Positions 46,157 through 55,420 of a stretch of 64,000 bases of DNA are shown here, piece by piece. The notes beneath the pieces are model-generated. The model worked only from the letters and a program-made list of their open reading frames with translations, did not search any database and was not told the origin of the DNA. Position 1 is the stretch's first letter; every line of letters starts with the position of its first letter. Source of the stretch: Pseudomonas sp. GOM7 (GTDB lineage: Bacteria; Pseudomonadota; Gammaproteobacteria; Pseudomonadales; Pseudomonadaceae); the NCBI RefSeq assembly GCF_026723825.1, contig NZ_CP113519.1:806001-870000 (forward strand), in the 5' to 3' direction. Position numbers and translations under genes: made by a program.

Positions 46157-48396
46157 TCGCGGGCCTCACCGATCAGGGTTTGTACGGCATCGAGCAGCGC
46201 TTCGTCATGGAAGCTCGCCTTGGCTAGATAATAGTCGGCACCGGCCTCCAGGCCACGGCGGCGATCCTCTTCGCGATCCTTGTAGGACACCACCATCACC
46301 GGCAGCGAGCGCAGGCGCGGATCCTGGCGTACCAGGGTGACCAGCTCGATGCCGTCCATGCGCGGCATGTCGATATCACTGATCAGCAGGTCGAAGTTCC
46401 CGGCGCGCAGGGCGTTCCAGCCGTCCATGCCGTCGACGGCCACTTCCACCTGATAGCCGCGGCTGAGCAGCAGCTTGCGCTCCAGCTCGCGCACCGTCAG
46501 CGAGTCGTCGACCACCAGCACGCGCTTGGCCTGCGTCTGGCGTGCCTGGCTGCCATGGTCGACCCGCTGCAGATGGCCGGCGCCGAGCAGTTTGCCCACC
46601 GAGTTGAGCAGGTCATCGACATCGAGAATCAGCACCGGCGTGCCATCGTGCAGCAAGGCGCCTGCCGCCACGTCGCGCACCTTGCCCAGGCGGGGATCGA
46701 GCGGCATCAGCACCAGGGTGTACTCGCCGATGAAGGCCTCCACGGCCAGGCCATGGCAGCGCTCGCGATCACGGATCAGCACGATCGGGATGTTCTCCTG
46801 CTCGCCTTGTGCGTCGGGGCGCTGCAGTAATTGGGCGACGGAGATCAGGCCGATGTGTTCGTCCTCCAACCAGAACTGCTGGCGCCCTTCGAGCTGGACG
46901 ATGGCGCTGCGCGGCAGACGCAGCATGCGTTCGATCTGCGCCAGCGGGAAGGCATAGGCCTCGCCGCCGATGCTCACCACCAGGGCGCGCACCACCGACA
47001 GGGTCAGCGGTAGTTCGAGGTGGAACAGGCAGCCCGCCTGTGGGCTGCGTAACAGGCGGACATTGCCGCGCATGCGGCGAATCTCGTGCTGCACCACATC
47101 CAGGCCGACGCCACGCCCGGAGACTTCGGTGACCTGCTGGCTGAGGCTGAAGCCGGGCAGGAAGAGGAAGGCCAGCAGTTCTTCCTCGGTCATCTGCGCC
47201 ACCTGTTCCGCCGAGGCTAACTGGCGGCTGACCACGGCCTGGGCGACGCGGTCGAGGTCGATGCCGGCGCCATCGTCGCTGACCTCCAGCACCAGCATGC
47301 CGGCATGGTGGCGTGCACGCAGTTGCACGCAGCCTTCCTCCGCCTTGCCCTTGCGCGTGCGCTCGGCCGGTTGCTCGATGCCATGGTCGACGGCATTGCG
47401 CAGCAGGTGGGTCAGTGGCGCTTCCAGGCGTTGCAGCACGTCGCGGTCGACCTGGGTATTCTCGCCTTCGATCTCCAGGCGTACCTGCTTGCCCAGCGAA
47501 CGGCCGAGATCACGCAGCATGCGCGCCTGGCCGCCGAGGACATCGGCGAACGGGCGCATGCGCGCCGCCAGGGCCAGGTCATAGAGCTGCTGGGTGCGCT
47601 GACCGCCATGCCAGACGAAGTCGTCGAACAGCTCCTGATGAGCCTGCAACTGCTGCTGGCATTCGATCAGCAGGTTGCGACTCTCGTTGAACAGGGCCTG
47701 GGCGGTGGCATCCAGGGCGCTGCCGAGCAGGTGTTCGCGCAGGGATTCCAGGGTGCGCCGCGCTGCTTCCTGCTGGCGCTTGAGACGCTGCAGGGCTGCG
47801 CTCAACGGCTTGGTGCGCTGGAATTCCACCAGCGACTTGCCGGAGAGGTCGATCAGGTGGTCGAAGCGTTCGGCCGATACGCGCAGCACCCGGGCGTTGC
47901 GTTCGTCCGCCTGAGTGTCGCTGGATGTCGCGGCAGCGGCAGGATTTGCCGGGGCCTGATCGGCGGTTGCGCTGGGCACGGTCGACGCTATCGGGGCTGG
48001 TGCGGGCTGGCCGAACAGCGTGCGCAAGCGCGAGGTCAGGCTGGCCACTTCGGCGTCGAGGGCCTCGTCGGGCTGCGCCTGGCCGATGCGCAGGAGCAGG
48101 TCGGAGCCCTGCAGCAAGGCATCGATATGTTCCGGCGACAGGCGTAGCCGGTGTTCCTGTGCGGCCACCAGCATGTCTTCCATGACATGGGCGACCTGAA
48201 CGCCATTGTCCAGGCCGACGATGCGCGCGGCACCCTTGAGCGAGTGGGCTGCCCGCATGCAGGCCTCGAGCTGCCCGGCATTGATCGGGTCGCGCTCGAG
48301 CGTCAGCAGGCCGCTGTCGAACACCTGCTTCTGCGCCTCCGCCTCCAGGCGGAAGAGTTCCAGCAGCGATGCATCCCTCATCTGATCCGGTGTCAC
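46153..48396 (-). CDS. wspE: Hybrid CheA-type histidine kinase, WspE
   Basis: A 747-residue kinase: Hpt domain with phosphorylatable His in AAHSLKGAARIVG (about residue 50), CheA dimerisation and ATPase domain (HLLRNAVDHGIEQP, VSDDGAGIDLDRV, GRGVGLDVV), CheW-like coupling domain, and a C-terminal receiver with Asp in LLISDIDMPRMDG. It phosphorylates WspR and WspF in response to surface contact sensed by WspA. It overlaps wspD and wspF by 4 bp each. Confidence 0.95.
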   Translation of the reverse strand: MTPDQMRDASLLELFRLEAEAQKQVFDSGLLTLERDPINAGQLEACMRAAHSLKGAARIVGLDNGVQVAHVMEDMLVAAQEHRLRLSPEHIDALLQGSDLLLRIGQAQPDEALDAEVASLTSRLRTLFGQPAPAPIASTVPSATADQAPANPAAAATSSDTQADERNARVLRVSAERFDHLIDLSGKSLVEFQRTKPLSAALQRLKRQQEAARRTLESLREHLLGSALDATAQALFNESRNLLIECQQQLQAHQELFDDFVWHGGQRTQQLYDLALAARMRPFADVLGGQARMLRDLGRSLGKQVRLEIEGENTQVDRDVLQRLEAPLTHLLRNAVDHGIEQPAERTRKGKAEEGCVQLRARHHAGMLVLEVSDDGAGIDLDRVAQAVVSRQLASAEQVAQMTEEELLAFLFLPGFSLSQQVTEVSGRGVGLDVVQHEIRRMRGNVRLLRSPQAGCLFHLELPLTLSVVRALVVSIGGEAYAFPLAQIERMLRLPRSAIVQLEGRQQFWLEDEHIGLISVAQLLQRPDAQGEQENIPIVLIRDRERCHGLAVEAFIGEYTLVLMPLDPRLGKVRDVAAGALLHDGTPVLILDVDDLLNSVGKLLGAGHLQRVDHGSQARQTQAKRVLVVDDSLTVRELERKLLLSRGYQVEVAVDGMDGWNALRAGNFDLLISDIDMPRMDGIELVTLVRQDPRLRSLPVMVVSYKDREEDRRRGLEAGADYYLAKASFHDEALLDAVQTLIGEARE

Positions 48397-49067
48397 GCGA
48401 GGCTCCTGATCATGTGCTGCAACAGCGCTTCGTCATCCAGTACGGTGATGCTGCGCGCCTGCCACTGCAGCACTCCGGCGCTGAAGCGACTGATGGCGCG
48501 GCTGTCTTCGTGGCGTGGGTTGCTGATGCGTGCCAGCGGCACGCGCTGGGTGCCGCTGACTTCGTCCACGGGGATCACCAGCGGGCCACTTTCGCTGTGC
48601 AGAATCAGCATGCGCGGGATCACCCGGCGATTGTCGCTCGGCGCTGCCTGGCTCGGCAGACCGAGCAGGTCGGCCAGCGACAGGCAGGCGACCAGGGTGC
48701 CGCGAACGTTGGTTACCCCAAGCAGGCCTTGCTCGTTGCGATGCGGCAGCACGTGGATCGGCGACACCGGCATCACTTCGGCCAGGCGTCGCGTGGCGAT
48801 GCCCAGCCATTGTTCGCCGAGACGGAAGATCAGCAGCGAGCGCTGCTCGCCGACCTGGGGCGGAGTGTCTTCGGCCTCGTCCTCTGCCGGTGCTTCGTTC
48901 TGCAGACTGCCGTAGCGGTCGAGCAGGGCGATGGCGGCGGCGCCGTAGACCTCGCAGTTGCGGCAGTGGATATGATGCGCCAGGAGCGGGCAGCTCTTGT
49001 CGCCGAACACGCCGATGCGGTTCCAGCAGTCGTCCACCTGCGTCCGTTCGAGCAGGGTCTCAGTCAC
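48393..49067 (-). CDS. wspD: CheW-like coupling protein, WspD
   Basis: A 224-residue coupling protein, longer than wspB at the N-terminus by about 60 residues with a CRNCEVYGAAA segment. The CheW core covers about 75-215 (LIFRLGEQWLGIATRRLAEV, GVTNVRGTLVACLSLADLLG). It helps connect WspA receptors to WspE. Start is GTG at 49067, overlapping the wspC stop by 8 bp. Confidence 0.93.
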   Translation of the reverse strand: MTETLLERTQVDDCWNRIGVFGDKSCPLLAHHIHCRNCEVYGAAAIALLDRYGSLQNEAPAEDEAEDTPPQVGEQRSLLIFRLGEQWLGIATRRLAEVMPVSPIHVLPHRNEQGLLGVTNVRGTLVACLSLADLLGLPSQAAPSDNRRVIPRMLILHSESGPLVIPVDEVSGTQRVPLARISNPRHEDSRAISRFSAGVLQWQARSITVLDDEALLQHMIRSLA

Positions 49068-50304
49068 GCTTGCCTACCTCCGTGTTCTGCGCACGCCGGT
49101 ACAGGCGCTGTGCTGCGTTGGTATCACCCTGGGCTTGCAGATGTGCGGCCAGGTGGGTAAGCGCCTCAGGATGTTGCGGATCGAGATAGATGGCCTTGCG
49201 GTAGTAGGCGCAGGCCTGCTCACCGTTGCCTTGCACGTCGCTGAGCAGGCCCAGCCAGTAGTAGCCCTCGGCACTGGGGCCCTGTGCCTGCAGATGCCGT
49301 TCGCAGCGTTGCCGGGCTTCGTCGCTGCGCCCGGCGTTGGCCAGCGCGGCGACCTCTTGCCAGATGTCCCGCGCCTGGCTGGCAGGTACGACCGGCGCCT
49401 GCACTGCCGGGCTGGGGCGCTGGCGCACCGCGACGCTGGGCCGTGGTGCCGGCATCGGCGCCTGGCGCAGCGGCGGCGTGCTGGGGCGCGGCACGGGAGC
49501 GGGCGCCGGTCTGGGTGGTGCCACGCGGAAGGCGAAGGTCTGTTGCCGGCCGATGGCCTGCAGGCCGCTCTGGCTGGCCAGGCTGGCTTCGGCCGGGCCG
49601 ATGAACAGGGTGCCGCCTTCCTGCAATTGGCGCTTGAGCGCTTCCAGCACGCGCACCTGAGTGAGGCGGTCGAAATAGATCAGCAGGTTGCGGCAGAAGA
49701 TGAAGTCGTAGGGGGCTTCGCCTGCGAACAACGCGGGATCCAGCAGGTTGCCGGTACGCAGGCTGACGCAGTCACGCACCCGAGTATCAAGCAGATAACC
49801 ATCGGCCTGTTGCTGGAAGTGGCGCTGACGAAATGCCAGTTGCTCGCCACGGAACGAGTTGCGCCCGTACAGGCCGCGGCGCGCCTGTTCCAGTACCTTG
49901 TCGCTGACGTCCAGCGCGTCAATATGGAACTGCGCGGGCAGGAGGCCGGCGTCGAGCAGGGTCATGGCGATGGAGTAGGGCTCCTCGCCGCTGGAGCAGG
50001 GCAGGCTGATCAGCCGTAGCGGACGACTGCCGGCTAGCTGCACCAGTCGTTCCACGGCCAGGCTGGCCAGCGCGTTGAAGGACTCGGGATAGCGGAAGAA
50101 CCAGGTTTCCGGCACTACCACGGCCTCGACCAGTGCCTGTTGTTCGCGCGGCGAGCCGCCCAATGTGGTCCAGTAATCTTCCAGCGCGCTCTGTTCGAGC
50201 GCCGCCATGCGCTGGCGCACCGCTCGCTCGATCACGCTGCGGCCGATCGACTCGGCGTCCAGGCCGATACGGCTTTTGAGCAGGCGTTCGATGTGCTCGA
50301 TCAT
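49060..50304 (-). CDS. wspC: CheR-type methyltransferase with TPR, WspC
   Basis: A 414-residue protein that methylates WspA using S-adenosylmethionine. The CheR N-domain (about 1-80) and SAM domain (about 85-265; SLPCSSGEEPYSIAM, DFIFCRNLLIYFD) are followed by a proline/alanine-rich linker (about 270-325) and tetratricopeptide-like repeats (ALANAGRSDEARQRCERHL and later). ATG at 50304 fits the CheR start; the upstream frame overlaps wspB and was not used. Confidence 0.94.
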   Translation of the reverse strand: MIEHIERLLKSRIGLDAESIGRSVIERAVRQRMAALEQSALEDYWTTLGGSPREQQALVEAVVVPETWFFRYPESFNALASLAVERLVQLAGSRPLRLISLPCSSGEEPYSIAMTLLDAGLLPAQFHIDALDVSDKVLEQARRGLYGRNSFRGEQLAFRQRHFQQQADGYLLDTRVRDCVSLRTGNLLDPALFAGEAPYDFIFCRNLLIYFDRLTQVRVLEALKRQLQEGGTLFIGPAEASLASQSGLQAIGRQQTFAFRVAPPRPAPAPVPRPSTPPLRQAPMPAPRPSVAVRQRPSPAVQAPVVPASQARDIWQEVAALANAGRSDEARQRCERHLQAQGPSAEGYYWLGLLSDVQGNGEQACAYYRKAIYLDPQHPEALTHLAAHLQAQGDTNAAQRLYRRAQNTEVGKRD

Positions 50305-50314
50305 GCCGTCAGTC

Positions 50315-50803
50315 TCACTCCTGTGCCTGGAACAGCAGGGCGCGCATGGAGCTATCGAGCAGGCCGGCAACCTCGATGCGCTGGATCAGGCCGGCGCCCT
50401 TGCCTTGCACGGGGCCGAGATAATCGGGCTGGCCGGCTTCCAGCCCGCTGCTCTGGAACGCTTCTTCCGAGAGGCGCAGGGTGTTGGTCGCCTGCTCGAG
50501 AATCAGCCCCAGCACGGCGTCAGCCTCAATCATGGGTGCATCGAAATGCACCAGCACCAGGCGCGTGCTGTTGCGCGCCAGGGCCGGGCGGCCGAGCACG
50601 CGACGGCTGAGATCGAGTACCGGGATCATCCGTCCGCGATGCGCGAGCAAGCCGGCGACCCATTCTGGCGCCTCGGGAATCTGCTTGAGGCGGCGCAGCG
50701 GCAGCACCTCGACCACCTCGCGGGCGGCGAGCGCATAGCGATCCTCGCCGAGCTGGAACTGCAGGTGCAGTTCGCCGGCCGACGCCTTGCTGGAGGCTTG
50801 CAT
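50315..50803 (-). CDS. wspB: CheW-like coupling protein, WspB
   Basis: A 162-residue CheW domain protein (LHLQFQLGEDRYALAAREVVEV, WVAGLLAHRGRMIPVLDLS). It links the WspA receptor to the WspE kinase; two CheW proteins, WspB and WspD, are typical of Wsp systems. It begins 2 bp after the wspA stop and ends 10 bp before wspC. Confidence 0.94.
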   Translation of the reverse strand: MQASSKASAGELHLQFQLGEDRYALAAREVVEVLPLRRLKQIPEAPEWVAGLLAHRGRMIPVLDLSRRVLGRPALARNSTRLVLVHFDAPMIEADAVLGLILEQATNTLRLSEEAFQSSGLEAGQPDYLGPVQGKGAGLIQRIEVAGLLDSSMRALLFQAQE

Positions 50804-50805
50804 GC

Positions 50806-52437
50806 TCAGACCTTGAAGCGGCTGACGCCAACGCGCAGGTTGTTGGCCACCTGGTTCAGCTCGTCGATGGCGCTGCCGGCCTGGCGCAGCGAGTCGACGG
50901 TCTGGCTGCTCGCTTCGCTCAGTTGCACCAGTGCCTGGTTGATCTGTTCGGCGCCGGTGGACTGCGCCTGCATGCCCTCGTTGACCATCTGGATACGCGG
51001 GGCCAGGGCTTGCACCTGCTGGATGATCTGATTGAGCTGGTCGCCCATCTGGGTCATCTCACCGATGCCGCGGCGTACTTCTTCGGAGAACTTGTCCATG
51101 CCCATCACGCCGGCCGACACGGCAGACTGGATCTCGCGCACCATCTGCTCGATGTCGTAGGTGGCCACTGCGGTCTGGTCGGCCAGGCGACGCACTTCCA
51201 CGGCCACCACGGCGAAGCCCTTACCATATTCGCCGGCTTTCTCCGCCTCGATGGCGGCATTCACCGACAGCAGGTTGGTCTGGTCAGCCACCTTGACGAT
51301 GGTGGTGACCACCTGGGTGATGTTGCCGGCCTTCTCGTTGAGGATCGACAGCTTGCCGTTGACCACGTCGGCGGCACCCATCACCTGATGCATGATCTCT
51401 TCCATGCGCGCCAGGCCGAGCTGGCCGGTGCCGGCGAGGATGGAGGTCTGTTCGGCGGTGTCGGACACCTCGCTCATGGTGCGCACCAGGTCGCGTGAGG
51501 TGGCGGCGATTTCCCGCGAGGTGGCGCCGATCTCGGTGGTGGTGGCGGCGGTTTCCGTGGCGGTGGCCTGCTGCTGGCGCGAGGTGGCGGCAATCTCGGT
51601 GACCGAGGTGGTCATCTGCACGGCCGAACGCTGAGCGTTGCCGACCAGGGTCTTGAGTTCGGCCACCATGCTGTTGAAACCCTGCTCGATGACGTTGAAC
51701 TCGTCGTGCCGTTGCAGATCCAGTCGTACCGACAGGTCGCCGCTTTCCAGGGTCTTGAGCTTGCTGACGATGAGATTGACCGGCTGAAGAATGGAGCGCA
51801 ACAGCAGCAGCCCGCTGACCGCTGCAATGATGATGATCAGCAGAATCGAGAGGGGGATGGTGAGTTCCAGCGTATGCACGGCGTTGTTGATCAGCTTGGT
51901 GGCCGTGTCGGACTGTTCGCGGTTGATCTTGCTCAGCTGTGACAGATTGAGCTGGCCCTCATCCCACTTGGGGAACACCTTGTTGCCGCCGAACTGGCGA
52001 GCGGCGTAGAGATCACCAGTTTCGAGTATGGCGAGCAACTGCGCATGCAGCTTGCGGTATTGCTGGTAATTGCGTTGGAAGGCATCCAGCAGCTTCTGCT
52101 CGCCCTCGTTGGTTACCGTGCGCCGGTATTCGCCAAGCAATTGCTCGATGGCATCCTGGTAAGCCGCGCACTGGTCGCGGTAATGCGCAATCAGGGTGTC
52201 GTCCTTTTCGTCGAGCAGGCGTAGCTGCAGGCGACGGGTATCGAGCATGTGCCGCGCCCATTGATCCTGCATCTCGTTGACGTAGTAGGCGCCCGGGACG
52301 GAGTTGTTGACCATCTGCTCCGTTTCTTTCTTGATCAGCGTGGTACGCAGGTACGCCATCATGGCCATGAGCAGCAGGATGACGATGATCACGGTAAAGC
52401 TGGCAATGATGCGATTGCGTAAGGTCAGGTTCTTCAT
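50806..52437 (-). CDS. wspA: Methyl-accepting receptor of the Wsp system, WspA
   Basis: A 543-residue membrane receptor. TM1 is at about 8-30, a periplasmic helical bundle at about 31-185, and TM2 at about 188-210, followed by a HAMP domain and the signalling helices with tip [19 protein letters not shown]. WspA responds to growth on surfaces or envelope stress and activates WspE. Start ATG at 52437 ([14 protein letters not shown]) is the family start; the upstream frame lacks coding character. First gene of the seven-gene operon. Confidence 0.94.
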   Translation of the reverse strand: MKNLTLRNRIIASFTVIIVILLLMAMMAYLRTTLIKKETEQMVNNSVPGAYYVNEMQDQWARHMLDTRRLQLRLLDEKDDTLIAHYRDQCAAYQDAIEQLLGEYRRTVTNEGEQKLLDAFQRNYQQYRKLHAQLLAILETGDLYAARQFGGNKVFPKWDEGQLNLSQLSKINREQSDTATKLINNAVHTLELTIPLSILLIIIIAAVSGLLLLRSILQPVNLIVSKLKTLESGDLSVRLDLQRHDEFNVIEQGFNSMVAELKTLVGNAQRSAVQMTTSVTEIAATSRQQQATATETAATTTEIGATSREIAATSRDLVRTMSEVSDTAEQTSILAGTGQLGLARMEEIMHQVMGAADVVNGKLSILNEKAGNITQVVTTIVKVADQTNLLSVNAAIEAEKAGEYGKGFAVVAVEVRRLADQTAVATYDIEQMVREIQSAVSAGVMGMDKFSEEVRRGIGEMTQMGDQLNQIIQQVQALAPRIQMVNEGMQAQSTGAEQINQALVQLSEASSQTVDSLRQAGSAIDELNQVANNLRVGVSRFKV

Positions 52438-52540
52438 AATTCTCGTTGCCCAGGCTGATCCCTGCGGAAGTCGATTACAGCATAGCGGCAAAGGGCCGCT
52501 GGCATGGCGGTGGCTGACTGTGCAGTGCGGCGTGGAAAAA

Positions 52541-52573
52541 GAAAATAAAAAAGCCGGCTTGTGGCCGGCTTTT
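52541..52573 (-). terminator. Intrinsic terminator downstream of ppa (bidirectional form)
   Basis: Stem AGCCGGC / GCCGGCT with loop TTGTG. Reading the minus strand, it is followed by a T-rich run (the A-rich block 52536-52552), ending the ppa transcript; a weaker T-run exists on the other side. Confidence 0.85.
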
Positions 52574-52588
52574 CGGAGGTGTCAGGGC

Positions 52589-53116
52589 TTACTTCTGGTA
52601 TGCCGCGACTGCCTTGTTGATCAGGCCGCGGGCTTCTTCAGCGCCGCCCCAGCCTTCTACCTTGACCCACTTGCCCTTCTCCAGATCCTTGTAGTTCTCG
52701 AAGAAGTGCTTGATCTGCTCGATCAGTAGCGCGGGCAGGTCGGTGTATTCCTGAACGTCCTTGTACAGAACGGTCAGCTTGTCATGCGGTACGGCAACCA
52801 GCTTGGCGTCGCCGCCGGCTTCGTCGCTCATGTGCAGCACGCCCACCGGACGGGCGCGAATCACCGAACCCGGTGCGACCGGGTAAGGGGTCACGACCAG
52901 CACGTCGAGGGGGTCGCCGTCGTCGGCCAGGGTGTGCGGGATGAAACCGTAGTTGGCCGGGTAGAACATCGGCGTGGCCATGAAGCGGTCGACCATCAGG
53001 CAGTCGGTGTCATGGTCGATTTCGTATTTGATCGGCGCGTGGTTAGCCGGGATTTCGATGGCAACGTAGATGTCGTTCGGCAGGTCTTTGCCAGCCGGGA
53101 TCTTGCTGTAGCTCAT
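52589..53116 (-). CDS. ppa: Inorganic pyrophosphatase
   Basis: A 175-residue family I soluble pyrophosphatase that hydrolyses pyrophosphate and drives biosynthetic reactions. The active-site Asp motif DGDPLDVLV and the metal-site segment [17 protein letters not shown] are intact. ATG at 53116 ([15 protein letters not shown]) is the family start and has GGGAG upstream; earlier in-frame residues would be an atypical extension. It is a monocistronic housekeeping gene between wsp and mtfA, with its own terminator. Confidence 0.96.
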   Translation of the reverse strand: MSYSKIPAGKDLPNDIYVAIEIPANHAPIKYEIDHDTDCLMVDRFMATPMFYPANYGFIPHTLADDGDPLDVLVVTPYPVAPGSVIRARPVGVLHMSDEAGGDAKLVAVPHDKLTVLYKDVQEYTDLPALLIEQIKHFFENYKDLEKGKWVKVEGWGGAEEARGLINKAVAAYQK

Positions 53117-53192
53117 GGGGGAACTCCCAGGGAGGGCCAAAAAGTGGGGCGTATTATAGGCGGATTCGCATGACGTTACTACGTTAGCCTAC

Positions 53193-54020
53193 TCAGCAAT
53201 TGGTCGCGGTTTCGACCGATTTGTAGTCGGGGTGTTCCGCCTGTAGGCGCTGTAATCGCGCCAGGCTGTCCTGACGATAGAAAAGCGCCAGTTGCCGGTA
53301 AACCTCGGGGAAAGCATGCGCCAGCAGATCCGGTGCGCTGAAGAAGTATTCGCTGGTCACGGCGAAGAACTCCGCCGGGTCTTCGGCCGCGTACGGGTCG
53401 ATGGCGGTTTCGGCCTCGGGGTTGGCGTCCAGCTCGGCGTTCAGTGCGTCATAGGCGCTCTGCATGGCATGCGCCCAGTCCTGCACGCGCATGTCGCGGT
53501 GCAGCGGCGGCAGGCCGTTGGCGCCGCCTTCGAGCATGTCCAGCTTGTGCGCCAGCTCGTGGATTACCAGGTTGTAACCCTCCCAGCCGCCGCTGGCCTC
53601 GACGCCGGGCCAGGCGAGGATCACCGGGCCTTGCTGCCAGGCTTCGCCGCTGCGCGCGTCGTCCCATTCATGCTCGATGCCGGCGGCGTCGCGGTGGCGT
53701 TGCGGGCTGAGGAAGTCGTCGGGATAGAGGACGATCTCGTGAAAACCGCGATACCAGTCCAGTTCCTCCAGATTCAGCAGCGGCAACTGCGCTTGCGTGG
53801 CCAGCAGCAGATGCTCGATCGGGCCGAGTTTGAGGCCGGGTAGGGCGGTCAGATGCTTGTCGTGCAGGAACAATACGGCGCGCTCGCGCAGACGCTGCAG
53901 CTCCTGCTCATCGAGGCCATCGAGAATCGGCAGGCGCTGGCGCACTGCGGCCCAGTGTTCGGGATCGACCGGGTTGCGTTCGAGGGTGCGACTACGGCGC
54001 CAGGCCTTGAGTGACCACAT
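53193..54020 (-). CDS. mtfA: MtfA-like zinc metallopeptidase (M90)
   Basis: A 275-residue cytoplasmic protein of the M90 family. The zinc motif HELAHKLDM (about residue 153) gives HExxH, with the downstream Glu ligand in EFFAVTSEYFFSAP (about 215). In E. coli MtfA interacts with the repressor Mlc and affects glucose PTS; the role in Pseudomonas is less clear. The 45-bp gap to the upstream GNAT gene on the same strand suggests co-transcription. Confidence 0.9.
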   Translation of the reverse strand: MWSLKAWRRSRTLERNPVDPEHWAAVRQRLPILDGLDEQELQRLRERAVLFLHDKHLTALPGLKLGPIEHLLLATQAQLPLLNLEELDWYRGFHEIVLYPDDFLSPQRHRDAAGIEHEWDDARSGEAWQQGPVILAWPGVEASGGWEGYNLVIHELAHKLDMLEGGANGLPPLHRDMRVQDWAHAMQSAYDALNAELDANPEAETAIDPYAAEDPAEFFAVTSEYFFSAPDLLAHAFPEVYRQLALFYRQDSLARLQRLQAEHPDYKSVETATNC

Positions 54021-54065
54021 GGAGAGAGCTTCGTGGTGGAAAACTGGTGATAAAACGCTGGCCTA

Positions 54066-54521
54066 TCAGTCTTCGTTGATGGGCAGCACGTAGTTCTTGA
54101 ACTGCTCATCCTCGTGGAAACCGATGGACTCGTAGACCTTCTGTGCCACCTCGTTGTCACGGCTGGTGGCCACGCGCATGCGCACGGCGTTGGTTTCCTT
54201 GGCCATCTGCTTGGCGGTGTGCAGCAGACGGTCGGCCACCAGTTGGCGGCGCGCGTCTTCGGCCACGTAGATGTCGTTGAGAATCCACACGCGCTTGAGC
54301 GACAGCGAGGAGTAGCTGGGGTAGAGCTGGCAGAAGCCGAGCAGTTTGTCTTCATCGTCGGCCAGGGCCAGGTAGATCACCGATTCCTTGCGGCGCAGGC
54401 GCTTCTCGAGGAATTTGCGCGAGGACTCCGGGAACGGCAGTTCGTTATAGAACTCGCGGTATTTGACGAACAGCGGGGTCAACAGATCCAGGTGCTCCAG
54501 GGTGGCTTGGACGATGCGCAT
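54066..54521 (-). CDS. GNAT family N-acetyltransferase
   Basis: A 151-residue single-domain acetyltransferase. Strands and the acetyl-CoA loop are in VWILNDIYVAEDARRQLVADRLL (motif A, R-x-x-L-A/V type), and the C-terminal half holds ARVATSRDNEVAQKVYESIGF-like motif B with a conserved Tyr. The substrate is unknown; relatives act on small amines or peptides. It precedes mtfA. Confidence 0.88.
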   Translation of the reverse strand: MRIVQATLEHLDLLTPLFVKYREFYNELPFPESSRKFLEKRLRRKESVIYLALADDEDKLLGFCQLYPSYSSLSLKRVWILNDIYVAEDARRQLVADRLLHTAKQMAKETNAVRMRVATSRDNEVAQKVYESIGFHEDEQFKNYVLPINED

Positions 54522-54687
54522 GGCGGGCCTCGACTTCTTCTGTGGTGGGCTGGAGTTGTTGTACGACAGACCAGCCGATGCTGCCTCAAAGCCAGTTGAA
54601 AGCGCAATCCAAGCAAGCGTTTGATTTTATGCGCAGGGGGGCAGAACGTCTGGGCTATGGGGCTAAGAGGATTCCAGGTCGGTGGGC

Positions 54688-55383
54688 TCAGGTAGCGGGA
54701 AGTTGCAACTGCAGGCCGAGGCGGCTGCCTTCGTTGAGGATGTGCTGGCGCATCGCGCGGCTGGCCTGCTCGCTGTCGCGGCGGCGAATGGCGCGCAGGA
54801 TGGTCTCGTGTTCGTCGAGAATCTGCTCGGCGTGTTCGGGTTCGCGTAACGCCGGGCCTTCGCTCTGCTCCAGCGCCCCTGCAGTCTGTCGGGATACGCT
54901 GAGGAAGATCGGGTTGGAGGTGATGGTCACCAGCTTGCGATGGAAGGCCGTGTAGGCGCTCGCCAGGGCCTGTGGGTTGCGATCCTCGACGGCCTCGCGC
55001 ATGTCCATGGCCAGCAGCCGCAACTGGCTCAGGGCATTGTCGTCCACCGATTGTGCCACCAGGCCGGCGATGAAGGGTTCCAGGGCGTAGCGCAGTTGCA
55101 GCACGTTCTCCAGGGTAGCCGCGCGGGCTGTGGCCTGAGCTGCCGTAACATCGACGGGCTGCGGTGCGTCGAGCACCAGCACGCCCTTGCCGGGCAGGGA
55201 GCGCAGCACGCCGAGGGTTTCCAGCACGGTGATGGCTTCGCGCAGGCTCGGCCGGCTGATCTGCAGTTGCTCAGCCAGCTCGCGCTGCCCGGGCAGCATC
55301 TGGCCGGCGGCCCACTGCCCGCGTTCTATGGGCTCGAGCAGCTTCTGCACGATCGAGTTGAGCCGTTTGGATGACGCGAACAT
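54688..55383 (-). CDS. FadR-type GntR regulator (FCD domain)
   Basis: A 231-residue regulator: N-terminal winged helix (about 8-75; GQMLPGQRELAEQLQISRPS) and an all-helical FCD ligand domain (about 95-225) with metal-coordinating D/H residues (FHRKLV, HETILRAI, RQHI). Such regulators usually repress transport or catabolism of organic acids until the acid binds. Its neighbour 37 bp away is a dicarboxylate-type symporter, whose upstream region has two overlapping GGT-N3-ACC sites of the FadR-family type. Start ATG at 55383 chosen for homology; the long upstream extension is unlikely. Confidence 0.9.
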   Translation of the reverse strand: MFASSKRLNSIVQKLLEPIERGQWAAGQMLPGQRELAEQLQISRPSLREAITVLETLGVLRSLPGKGVLVLDAPQPVDVTAAQATARAATLENVLQLRYALEPFIAGLVAQSVDDNALSQLRLLAMDMREAVEDRNPQALASAYTAFHRKLVTITSNPIFLSVSRQTAGALEQSEGPALREPEHAEQILDEHETILRAIRRRDSEQASRAMRQHILNEGSRLGLQLQLPAT

Positions 55384-55420
55384 TGAGCCTTCCCTCCCTG
55401 TTGGAGCCTTGATGCCGTGC